Part shown: one piece after another, positions 43,340-50,475 of the stretch
Position numbering within the stretch: the stretch's first letter is position 1
How the letters are laid out: every line of letters begins with the position of its first letter
Assembly: GCA_903909435.1 (NCBI GenBank)
Contig: CAIVVT010000092.1
Location: forward strand, 1-50,475
Direction: 5' to 3'
From: an uncultured Acidobacteriia bacterium
Lineage (GTDB): Bacteria > Acidobacteriota > Terriglobia > Bryobacterales > Bryobacteraceae
Length of the DNA: 50,475 nt
Program-made: the position numbers and the translations under genes
The notes under the pieces: generated by a model
The model's database searches: none
What the model saw: the letters and a program-made list of their open reading frames with translations, nothing else
What the model was told of the DNA's origin: nothing

Positions 43340-46324
43340 ATGTCGAATAGCAATTGGAGTTGCCCCCTGAGCGGGCCAGTCCGCAGGGGATTTCAACGCC
43401 CCACCCAGCGGCGGGCAGGTGTGCTGCGCGCCGCGATTGTGCTGGGACTAATGGGCTGGGCCTGTCAGGCTGCGGACGTTGTCTATACCAACTTCGCCAA
43501 TTCCGGGCCGACGAACGCTTTTGCCAGTTCACTGGTCGTCGATGGCGGCAACCCGGGCAGTTCGATTGCCCAGGTGTTCACTACACCCGCGCAGGACTAC
43601 GTGCTCCAGAGTATTTCCATTGCCTTGTCCGACACCACCGGGACAGGTGCATATAGCGTAGCGATCATGACCAGCAACTCCACTGGCGATCCGGGAACGA
43701 TTGTTGAAGAGATCAACGTTACGGCCGTTCCCAGTTCGACTGGTGACACAGTGGTTCCGACCGTCGTCAATTCGGTAACCCACCCCACGCTGACGGCGAA
43801 CACGACGTACTGGTTGGCCGTAATTGGCACGACTGCCACCACCTACGGATATTGGCAGGGCAATACAATCAGCCAGTTGGCCACAGCATCCGGTCCCACT
43901 CAGGTGGACATTGCTCCGGCCTTTCAGGGCTTCGACGGCGGCCCGTGGACGCCTGGTCTGGTCAATGGCCGCCCGGTCGGCGCTTTCCAGATTATGGGCA
44001 CCATCTCAGGCGCGCCCGTCCCGCCCATCCTCACCTCGCTGGTTCCGAACACGGTTGCGTCCGGCAGTCCGGCGTTCACCATGACGGTAAACGGCACCGG
44101 GTTCCTCAACGGGGCGACGATTCAGTGGAGCGGTCTGAACCTCAGCACGACGTTCCTGAGTGCTGTTCAACTGCAGGCCACTGTCCCGTCCACTCTAGTC
44201 GGGCTAGCCGGCCAGTCGGCCATCACGGCAACGAATCCCGGGAGCGCAGCTTCAAATATCCTCTACGTGACGGTCGCCTCGGTGCCAACCGTGACGATCA
44301 CATCTTTAAGCCCGAGTTCGACGCTGGTCGGTGGCCAGAGCTTCACGCTCACCCTCACCGGCTCCAATTTCGCCTCGGACGCACTCGTCTATTTCGGAAG
44401 TACTCCGCTGTATCCGGTTATAGGCACCGGCGGCACGCAGTTGACGGTTACCATACCCGCCGCCCTGATCACCACCGCCGGCACCCGCAGTGTCACCGTG
44501 ATTCAGGCGACAGGCGTTTCCAATGCACTCTCCTTCACGGTTTCTTCCAGCGGGACAGTGTCACTCACCGCCCTCAGCCCGAGTTCCGCGGTAGCCGGCG
44601 GGCCCAACTTCACTTTGACGATCACCGGTTCGAATTTCACCTCGAATGCGGCTGTTCATTTCGGCGCAAGTACTTTGGCTCCCTCCTCGGTGACCCCTAC
44701 CCAGATTCAGGTCACTGTGCCATCCAGCTTAATTGCCACGGCCGGGACGGCGAGCGTGACCGTGGTGCAATCGGGCACTACGTCGAACGCCATTACGTTC
44801 ACGATTGCGGCGAACTCGAACATTGTGCTCAACAGTGTTGCCCCCAGTTTCACGCTGGCGGGCGGAGCCGACTTCACCTTGTTGATTGCCGGCGCCAATT
44901 TCGTGCCAGGCGCGACGGTTCGTTTCGGATCTGTCATTTTGACGCCGTTCTCGGTGACGGCGAGCCAGATTCTGGTGGTCGTGCCAGCCAGCGCCATCGC
45001 TTCCGTCGGCGTACCGAGTATCACCGTTTTGCAAGCGTCCGGCACTTCCAACAGTCTTTCGATCACCGTCGGCCTCCAGTCGGGACAGACGCTCGCAATT
45101 GCTACCGGTGGAGTGCTGCCCTCAGGCAAAGTGGGCGTTGCCTATTCCGCCACGCTGGTTGCCACGGGCGGCGCGGCTCCCTATTCCTGGACGATTACAG
45201 GTTCCGGTCTTCCGCCCGGTTTGCTACTCTCGCCGGACGGCTCCATCACCGGCACGCCAACCAGCTCTGGCTCCGTTTTCTTCAGCGCCACGGCCACCGA
45301 TAGCGCCTCTGCGACGGTCACGAAGTCATTCATCCTAGCGATCGCGGACGCCAATTCCGGCGCCTCGATCACCACGCCGGCTTCCCTGCCCGACGCGGTG
45401 GTTGGATCGGCCTACTCGCAGACGCTGAGTGCGACGGGCGGGACCGCCCCCTACGTCTGGTCGGTGCTTTCAGGCTCTCTTCCCGCGGGGCTGACGCTAT
45501 CGAGTACCGGTCTCATCTCGGGCACCCCAACCCTCCAGGAGTCGAGTACTTTCAAGGTCCAGGTAGTAGACAAGCTGCAGGCCACCTCCTCGCTGACCTT
45601 CTCGCTGACCGTAAACCCAGCTGGAACGGGCGCGATTCGATCCGGCGTGTTCTCTCAGGTCGCCTCGGGCGGAGGTTGGAAGTCGTCCATTTATCTGGTC
45701 AATGGCTCAGCAAATGCGGTCGCCGTCGTGCTGAAGTTCTGGTCCGACAGCGGGAACGTCCTGAATCTGCCCCTGGTCGTGACGCAGGCGGGCAGCCAAC
45801 AAACCCAAACCGCGGCAAGCATCGACGAGATCATCGCGCCCAATGCAACACTGCTGGTCGAGAGCGACGCGCAGACCACGGTGAGTGCCACGGGCTGGGT
45901 GGAGCTGCTCAGCACGGCCAGGATTGCGGGCTTCGGAGTGCTCCATTACACCTCCTCCAGCGGAGCCGTATCGGAGGCAACGGTGCCTTTGGAAACGACG
46001 TTCACGCCATCGTTCCTACTTCCTTTCGACTCCCTCAACGGGTTAACCGCAGGCGTGGCCCTGACCAACCTGGTTGCGGCCCAACCTGCTACGGTGACGG
46101 CCACAATCTGGGATGAGAGCGGGAGTCAAGTCGGCTCCTCTTCCATCAACTTGCCTGCGGGCGGTCACGCTTCCTTCCTGTTAGCGGACCGTTTGCCTGC
46201 CACAACCTCCAATCGGGGGGTCATTGAATTCAGTGCAGGCTCGACGAATTACGTTTCGGGACTTGGCCTACGGATCAACCCGGCCGGGGGCCTCACGCTG
46301 ATTCCTAAGCTGGCCAGGCAGTAG
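43340..46324 (+). CDS. Large secreted protein with IPT/TIG and putative-Ig repeats
   Basis: This gene encodes 994 residues; ATG 43340 has a purine-rich ribosome site (GGAGGAGAAGGG). A signal peptide with a long basic start (cleavage likely CQA/AD near residue 45) is followed by a choice-of-anchor-like beta domain (about 48-222). Four IPT/TIG repeats follow (about 228-580, each opening with LxPxS/T and NxFxxxAxVxFG strands, e.g. LTLTGSNFASDALVYFGSTP and LTITGSNFTSNAAVHFGAST). Two He_PIG-type repeats (about 590-770) show the GTAPYVWSVLSGSLPAGLTL pattern. The C-terminal domain (about 775-994, SGVFSQVASGGGWKSSIYLV) is a Solibacteres-type ending. No catalytic domain or sorting signal is seen; adhesion or surface structure is inference. 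Confidence 0.88.
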   Translation: MSNSNWSCPLSGPVRRGFQRPTQRRAGVLRAAIVLGLMGWACQAADVVYTNFANSGPTNAFASSLVVDGGNPGSSIAQVFTTPAQDYVLQSISIALSDTTGTGAYSVAIMTSNSTGDPGTIVEEINVTAVPSSTGDTVVPTVVNSVTHPTLTANTTYWLAVIGTTATTYGYWQGNTISQLATASGPTQVDIAPAFQGFDGGPWTPGLVNGRPVGAFQIMGTISGAPVPPILTSLVPNTVASGSPAFTMTVNGTGFLNGATIQWSGLNLSTTFLSAVQLQATVPSTLVGLAGQSAITATNPGSAASNILYVTVASVPTVTITSLSPSSTLVGGQSFTLTLTGSNFASDALVYFGSTPLYPVIGTGGTQLTVTIPAALITTAGTRSVTVIQATGVSNALSFTVSSSGTVSLTALSPSSAVAGGPNFTLTITGSNFTSNAAVHFGASTLAPSSVTPTQIQVTVPSSLIATAGTASVTVVQSGTTSNAITFTIAANSNIVLNSVAPSFTLAGGADFTLLIAGANFVPGATVRFGSVILTPFSVTASQILVVVPASAIASVGVPSITVLQASGTSNSLSITVGLQSGQTLAIATGGVLPSGKVGVAYSATLVATGGAAPYSWTITGSGLPPGLLLSPDGSITGTPTSSGSVFFSATATDSASATVTKSFILAIADANSGASITTPASLPDAVVGSAYSQTLSATGGTAPYVWSVLSGSLPAGLTLSSTGLISGTPTLQESSTFKVQVVDKLQATSSLTFSLTVNPAGTGAIRSGVFSQVASGGGWKSSIYLVNGSANAVAVVLKFWSDSGNVLNLPLVVTQAGSQQTQTAASIDEIIAPNATLLVESDAQTTVSATGWVELLSTARIAGFGVLHYTSSSGAVSEATVPLETTFTPSFLLPFDSLNGLTAGVALTNLVAAQPATVTATIWDESGSQVGSSSINLPAGGHASFLLADRLPATTSNRGVIEFSAGSTNYVSGLGLRINPAGGLTLIPKLARQ

Positions 46325-46418
46325 CCAGCGCGCCCATGAGCACTAGCCGCGGGTGCTATTAAGTCCCAGGCATCTGTGGCAATTCGCGACGCGCGATCAG
46401 CCTTAACAAAACAGGAAA

Positions 46419-46445
46419 CGGCCGCCGGCTTTCGACCGGCGGCCG
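46419..46445 (-). terminator. Rho-independent terminator after the 49-residue peptide gene
   Basis: A 10-bp perfect stem (CGGCCGCCGG / CCGGCGGCCG) with a 7-nt loop is followed on the minus strand by TTTCCTGTTTTGTT. It lies 33 bp after the small minus-strand gene and about 95 bp after the convergent IPT-protein gene, so it can end both. Confidence 0.7.
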
Positions 46446-46478
46446 CGCTTCTGACGAATTCAGGACGCCCGATGAGCC

Positions 46479-46628
46479 CTACTTCTTGGGCGGCGGATCG
46501 TCCTTTTTCTTGGACTTCTTCTTCGATTTCTTCTCCGTCTTCGTGGGCGAATCGTCCTTGGCGAAGACGACGGTCATCGTCATCGTGGTGAAAGTCGCGA
46601 GCAGAAGGATGCCCAGCAGTTTTCTCAT
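46479..46628 (-). CDS. 49-residue secreted lysine-rich peptide
   Basis: A short gene on the minus strand. ATG 46628 has AGGAGA 8 bp upstream. It encodes a signal peptide (MRKLLGILLLATFTTMTMTV, cleavage near VFA/KDD) and a mature part of about 26 residues dominated by lysine clusters (EKKSKKKSKKKDD) ending PPPKK. A strong terminator follows. Start, ribosome site, secretion signal and terminator together make a real gene very likely. The product is a very basic, disordered periplasmic or surface peptide. Binding of acidic polymers or metals is only a guess; no family is recognised. Confidence 0.8.
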   Translation of the reverse strand: MRKLLGILLLATFTTMTMTVVFAKDDSPTKTEKKSKKKSKKKDDPPPKK

Positions 46629-46846
46629 GGTCTGAATCTCCTATCTGAATTGAGATCTCGAACCGGATGAACAGCCTGGTGTGGGTCAACTCATCCGTTT
46701 GAACCAGTCTGGACCTTCTGGTCCATGATTCCTCCCCCCAGAACACACTACTGATCGAGACGAATCTGCGGGGTGGGGGAATCCGCGACAGATCTTGCGA
46801 CTCGTAGTTGCACTTTACGAAGGGAGTTTAATCGGTTTAGCCGAAA

Positions 46847-47728
46847 CTACAGCACCAGGATCGGGTGGTAGAGGTTGGGCAGCACGGCGTGGCCGATGGC
46901 GATCAAATCCCCCGAGCGCGAAACGGCTTTCACCATCCTCACGTCATCGCGCACACGGAACGGTGAGACGCGGAAGTCGCGTCCCTGCCGGATCTGGCCT
47001 TCGGTGATCTGGTCCACGATTTCGCTGGGGAATTCGGGCAGCAGTTGCATCGCCGGAATCAGTGCTTCCCGCAGTCGCTCTTCTGCGCCCATCCGGCCCA
47101 ATTCCTCCAGCGTCCTTGCGCTTTCGATTTTGAACGGCCCGGATTGCAATCGTCGCAGCGACTTCAGGTGCGCGCCGCAGCCCATTGCCAGCCCCGCATC
47201 ATGTGCGATGGAGCGCAGGTACGTACCCGAGCCACAGTGCACCCGCACACCCGCTTCGGCGCCTTCCAGCCACAGCACGTCGAGCGCAAACACGGTGACT
47301 TCCACCGGCGCCATCTCGACCGCGATGTGCTTGCGGACCAGTTCGTAGGCGGGCCGGCCACCGATCTTTTTCGCCGACACAGGCGGCGGCATTTGCTGAA
47401 TCACGCCGCGCGACGCATCGAGCACGGCTTCCAGCCTGTCGCGCTCAATGATCACCTCGGTTATGGGAGATGTCGGCTCGCCCTCGGCGTCGTACGTGTC
47501 GGTGGACCATCCGAAGCGGATCACTCCTTCGTAGACTTTTTCGTTGTGGGTGAAGAACTGAGCCAACCGGGTGGCGCGATTTAGCAACAGCGGAAGCACG
47601 CCGGTCGCGGCCGGGTCGAGGGTACCAAGGTGGCCGACCTTTTTGGTGCCCGCGATGCGCCGCATTTTGCCAACTACGTCGTGCGACGTCCAGCCGGCCG
47701 GCTTGTCCACGACAATAACGCCATTCAT
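46847..47728 (-). CDS. truB: tRNA pseudouridine(55) synthase
   Basis: This 293-residue enzyme isomerises U55 in the T-loop of tRNAs. The catalytic aspartate is in GHLGTLDPAATGVLPLLL (D38), with VDKPAGWTSHDVVGKMR at the N-terminus, KVYEGVIRFGWSTDTYDAEG, and the KIGGRPAYELVRKHI and GSGTYLRSIAHDAG motifs, all as in the TruB family. A C-terminal PUA-like extension (about 220-293) completes the normal length. In many genomes truB follows rbfA or infB; none is adjacent here. Confidence 0.95.
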   Translation of the reverse strand: MNGVIVVDKPAGWTSHDVVGKMRRIAGTKKVGHLGTLDPAATGVLPLLLNRATRLAQFFTHNEKVYEGVIRFGWSTDTYDAEGEPTSPITEVIIERDRLEAVLDASRGVIQQMPPPVSAKKIGGRPAYELVRKHIAVEMAPVEVTVFALDVLWLEGAEAGVRVHCGSGTYLRSIAHDAGLAMGCGAHLKSLRRLQSGPFKIESARTLEELGRMGAEERLREALIPAMQLLPEFPSEIVDQITEGQIRQGRDFRVSPFRVRDDVRMVKAVSRSGDLIAIGHAVLPNLYHPILVL

Positions 47729-47854
47729 AGATCTGCCCTTAATCTAGCAGACGGCCTTTACCAGTCCGGGTGGGGCGGTATTCCGGAGTCCGCGGCGGCT
47801 ACTGAATCGGCTATCCGTCCAAGTGACATTCCGGCAGAGTGGTAGTCTGACGCC

Positions 47855-48631
47855 ATGCACTCAAGGCTACTAACCTCAGATCTGGGGCTGGCGCGCAGGT
47901 TGGAGGCGGTCGAAGCCGCCAACGCATTCTCTCTGGCTCGCGCGGCGACGGGATTTGAAGCCGATGCGATTGCCGGCGGCTGCGCACTGTTCGCCGGAGT
48001 CGATTCGCCTTTTTCGCACGCTATTGGCTGCGGTTTGGCTGGTCCGGTGAGCACCACCGAAATCGAACGGCTGGAGAACTTCTTCTTCGACCATGGTAGC
48101 GATTGCCTGATTGACCTATGCCCGCTGGCCGACCTTGGATTGGTCCAGGCGGTGATGGATCGCGGCTACTCGATCATCGAATTCAACAATCTTATGGTTC
48201 GCCAGATTGCGCTGGCAGACGGCGAATGGAACTCGGGCGGCTTTCAGCTTGAGCGCGTCGTAGCAGCTACGCATGGGGAATGGCTCGCGTTGGTCGCCGA
48301 GGGCTTCGGAGTACCCCTGGAAGTGCTTGAGAACATTCCCGCTTATGGCGAGACACTAATGGCGCGACTGGAAGGGATTCCCGTTTCGGCGGCAGGCATG
48401 TCGGCGCAGGACGGTGTGGCGCTTCTGTCAGGAGATGCCACCTTACCGGCCTCGCGTGGACTTGGGTTGCAAGGCGTACTGATCCGCGAGCGTTTGGCCC
48501 GGGCCGCGCGAGCCGGTTGCGACCTGGCGATGGCCTGCGTCCTGCCTGGGAGCGGCTCGCACCGAAACTACGAGCGCGCCGGGTTCCAGCTCATCTACAT
48601 GCGAGTGAATGTGAAACGAATCCGGCCATAA
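47855..48631 (+). CDS. GNAT-family acetyltransferase
   Basis: This gene encodes 258 residues from ATG 47855. The C-terminal half (about 140-255) has the GNAT acetyl-CoA loop SRGLGLQGVLIRERLARAAR (about residues 200-219) followed by GCDLAMACVLPGSGSHRNYE and RAGFQLIYMRVNVKR, the usual strand-helix end. The N-terminal half may be a degenerate second GNAT domain. The acceptor substrate is unknown. It is divergent from truB and convergent with the esterase gene. Confidence 0.85.
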   Translation: MHSRLLTSDLGLARRLEAVEAANAFSLARAATGFEADAIAGGCALFAGVDSPFSHAIGCGLAGPVSTTEIERLENFFFDHGSDCLIDLCPLADLGLVQAVMDRGYSIIEFNNLMVRQIALADGEWNSGGFQLERVVAATHGEWLALVAEGFGVPLEVLENIPAYGETLMARLEGIPVSAAGMSAQDGVALLSGDATLPASRGLGLQGVLIRERLARAARAGCDLAMACVLPGSGSHRNYERAGFQLIYMRVNVKRIRP

Positions 48632-48711
48632 ATCCGGGCTCGAGTTGGGCGCTGAGCCAGAGCCCGAAGCGGCGCCAGGGGGATCCGCACAGATCAGCTG
48701 GGCAGCCCCGC

Positions 48712-50415
48712 CTAATACCGCCAGCTCTTCAGATCGGCCCCAACCGGCGCCGACTTCTCGATGCGCTCCACGATCTTCTGCACGTACATGGTGTTGTAGC
48801 GCAAGCGGCTGATGTAGTTGGGGACGTTGGGGTCGCCGTTCCAGCAATGCTCGAAACGGGCTCCGTAGGCCACTTCGGCGTCGGCCGGAGGATTCGATGC
48901 CTTCTTCAGGAAGTCCTCCATCAGATAGACCGCGTTGTTCAGATAGTAAGTGTCCGATTCGCCGACGTAGATGTGCAGCTTGCCGCGCAACTTCGGACCC
49001 AGCGTCGCCCAGTTGGTTTCGAGCTGGTAGCGCAGATCGTACTTTTTCCAGCCTTCCGCGACGCTGCGGTCGATCTCGCCAGTCGCTTTGTTCCACAGCC
49101 GCGCGGGATAGCCGTCGGGGCCAACCGGGGAATAGACCGCCTCCCAGACATCCCACTGCTGCCCTGAGCGCGTCTTCGTGCCGAGCGCGAGTTCCAGCAG
49201 ATTGGTGTCCTCCACCGTGGCCGAGATGTGGCCCAGGTAGTTGCGCTCCGCCGGGCGCGCGACCCGCTTGTGGGGGCCTTCCATGAAATACGCGTTCTTG
49301 TCGTTGTAGATGTCGATGACCGTATACGCCCGGAAGTCGATCGGGTCGGGGCACGCTCCGAAGGCGCCGTTGAACTCGTCGGGATAGAAGATCTGCACCG
49401 CGAGGGCTTCCCAGCCACCGGTCGATCCGCCGTAGGTGAACCGTGCCCAGCCCTGCCCAATGCCGCGGAAGCGCCGCTCGATCTCGGGCAAAAGCTCGTA
49501 CATGATCGCGTCGCCGTACGGTCCGACATTCGCGGAATTTACCGCGTAGCTGTCGTCGTAGTAGGGCGTCGCGTGCTGGATCTCAACGATCAGCATGCGG
49601 GGAAATCCCGGCGAGGTCCATTTCTTGTAGAAGTCGTATGCTTCCTGCTGCACGATCTTGTTGTAGCCCTCAAGGTGAAAGCGCTCGCTGTGATCGGGCT
49701 TCAGGTCCTGTTCGGGCGGCTCGGTCCGAAACTCCATGTCCGCCGGAAAATGGCCGTGATTGATGATGAGCGGGTAGTGCGCTTCGGGATGCTCGTCAAA
49801 CCCTTCGGGCAAGAGCACGTGCGCGCCCAGGTACATGTCCGTCCCGTAGAACTTCGAAAGCCGCTCGCTGCGGATGTGGATGTGCTTGACGTACTTCGTG
49901 TCTTTCGGCGGAACGATGGGCGGAATCTCCATATCGAGACTCAGTGCAATGGACGCTCCGCCGGCCTGGATGGTGACCTTCACGGGATTGCTGTACAGGT
50001 TGCCCGGCTTGCTGTTCCATTGCTGGCCCTCGCCCCGGTCGGGGGGCAGTTTCACTACACGCCCATCGGAGAGGTGAAACGTCTCGTAGCGGTTGAGCAA
50101 GGCCTGGACCGTGTACTCGCCGGGTTTCAGCTCGGACAGCTTGTGAATCGGGTAACCAGTGGCGCCTTCTCCCACTTTGACGACCGAACCCGGCTTCCAG
50201 CCGTCCACGTCCGTACCAAAGACGATCTGGGTCCTGGGCGAGTCGTTGATCTGGTGTCGCGGCTCCTCCGTCGGGTCGGTGGAGAGCAGGATCAGCAAAC
50301 GTCCGTCCAGCGGCCGGTCGCGCCGCTGCTTGGGGAGGGAGACGGAGAATTCCGTGGCGGACGCGGCAAAGGCCATAAGCATCACGAATGGGATCAAGCG
50401 CTTCACTCTGAGCAT
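48712..50415 (-). CDS. Secreted alpha/beta-hydrolase-fold esterase (esterase D-like)
   Basis: This gene encodes 567 residues from ATG 50415 (AGGA about 9 bp upstream). Signal peptide (about 1-20, FVMLMAFAASATEF). An N-terminal beta region (about 25-190) precedes an esterase-D-like hydrolase domain (about 215-545). This has HYPLIINHGHFPADMEFR as the oxyanion-side strand and FTYGGSTGGWEALAVQI, where the nucleophile serine sits in GGSTGG (about residue 330). A histidine in GARFEHCWNGDPN near the C-terminus is a good catalytic candidate. The substrate is unknown; related domains act on feruloyl, trehalose or enterobactin esters. The gene is intact, 60 bp from the window edge. Confidence 0.85.
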   Translation of the reverse strand: MLRVKRLIPFVMLMAFAASATEFSVSLPKQRRDRPLDGRLLILLSTDPTEEPRHQINDSPRTQIVFGTDVDGWKPGSVVKVGEGATGYPIHKLSELKPGEYTVQALLNRYETFHLSDGRVVKLPPDRGEGQQWNSKPGNLYSNPVKVTIQAGGASIALSLDMEIPPIVPPKDTKYVKHIHIRSERLSKFYGTDMYLGAHVLLPEGFDEHPEAHYPLIINHGHFPADMEFRTEPPEQDLKPDHSERFHLEGYNKIVQQEAYDFYKKWTSPGFPRMLIVEIQHATPYYDDSYAVNSANVGPYGDAIMYELLPEIERRFRGIGQGWARFTYGGSTGGWEALAVQIFYPDEFNGAFGACPDPIDFRAYTVIDIYNDKNAYFMEGPHKRVARPAERNYLGHISATVEDTNLLELALGTKTRSGQQWDVWEAVYSPVGPDGYPARLWNKATGEIDRSVAEGWKKYDLRYQLETNWATLGPKLRGKLHIYVGESDTYYLNNAVYLMEDFLKKASNPPADAEVAYGARFEHCWNGDPNVPNYISRLRYNTMYVQKIVERIEKSAPVGADLKSWRY

Positions 50416-50475
50416 CTTCTAATCCTCACAGGCTAGCGCACGGCCGCTCCCGTTGGTAGGGAAATCCACCGCACC

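Overview
The window looks like a GC-rich, Gram-negative chromosome from the Acidobacteriota, most likely the Solibacteres/Bryobacter side of the phylum. This is inferred from family content, not from a search. The pointers are a 1150-residue Oar-type TonB-dependent receptor with an N-terminal carboxypeptidase-regulatory-like domain, next to a divergent membrane-anchored winged-helix protein; a large secreted protein with IPT/TIG and putative-Ig repeats; NusG paralogues; a RibBA with an altered GTP cyclohydrolase II half; and many secreted tetratricopeptide proteins. There are no insertion sequences, phage genes or CRISPR arrays.

Layout. 0-2.9 kb: the start of tuf with upstream tRNA-Thr and tRNA-Tyr (minus strand), a small secreted protein, then purC overlapping a CvpA-family gene. 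3.0-7.4 kb (module A): a FecR-like secreted protein, an O-antigen-ligase-like polymerase, a NusG paralogue, and a divergent secreted tetratricopeptide protein. 7.5-10.2 kb: a PLP-dependent ornithine/lysine decarboxylase and a TPR protein. 10.2-17.4 kb: the winged-helix/membrane protein, the Oar receptor and a two-domain metallo-beta-lactamase-fold protein. 17.5-25.3 kb (module B): a membrane protein, a second O-antigen-ligase-like protein, a second FecR-like protein, a J-domain membrane protein overlapping a second tetratricopeptide protein, a zinc-ribbon membrane protein, a second NusG paralogue and a small membrane protein. 26-32.4 kb: an Atp10-like thioredoxin-fold protein with a 58-residue membrane peptide, two overlapping membrane-bound SpoIIE-type phosphatases and a YHS protein. 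32.5-38 kb: ribBA, tRNA-Ser, hemB, a split transketolase and a uroporphyrinogen-decarboxylase-family protein. 38-50.5 kb: a pilus/secretion-like bitopic protein, a heavy-metal RND pump without partners, the IPT-repeat protein, a 49-residue lysine-rich secreted peptide, truB, a GNAT acetyltransferase and a secreted esterase-fold protein.

The most unusual feature is the pair of modules A and B. Each carries the same four parts: NusG paralogue, O-antigen-ligase-like membrane protein, FecR-like secreted protein with a glycine-rich hydrophobic C-terminal tail, and TPR protein with a conserved C-terminal beta domain. Neither has any glycosyltransferase, flippase or export gene. The ligase-like enzyme may therefore work on glycans made elsewhere, possibly attaching them to the neighbouring secreted proteins. 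Other points worth a second look are a SpoIIE phosphatase pair whose first member has lost a metal-site motif, a RibBA lacking the GTP cyclohydrolase II catalytic motif, and several short genes that length cut-offs would miss.
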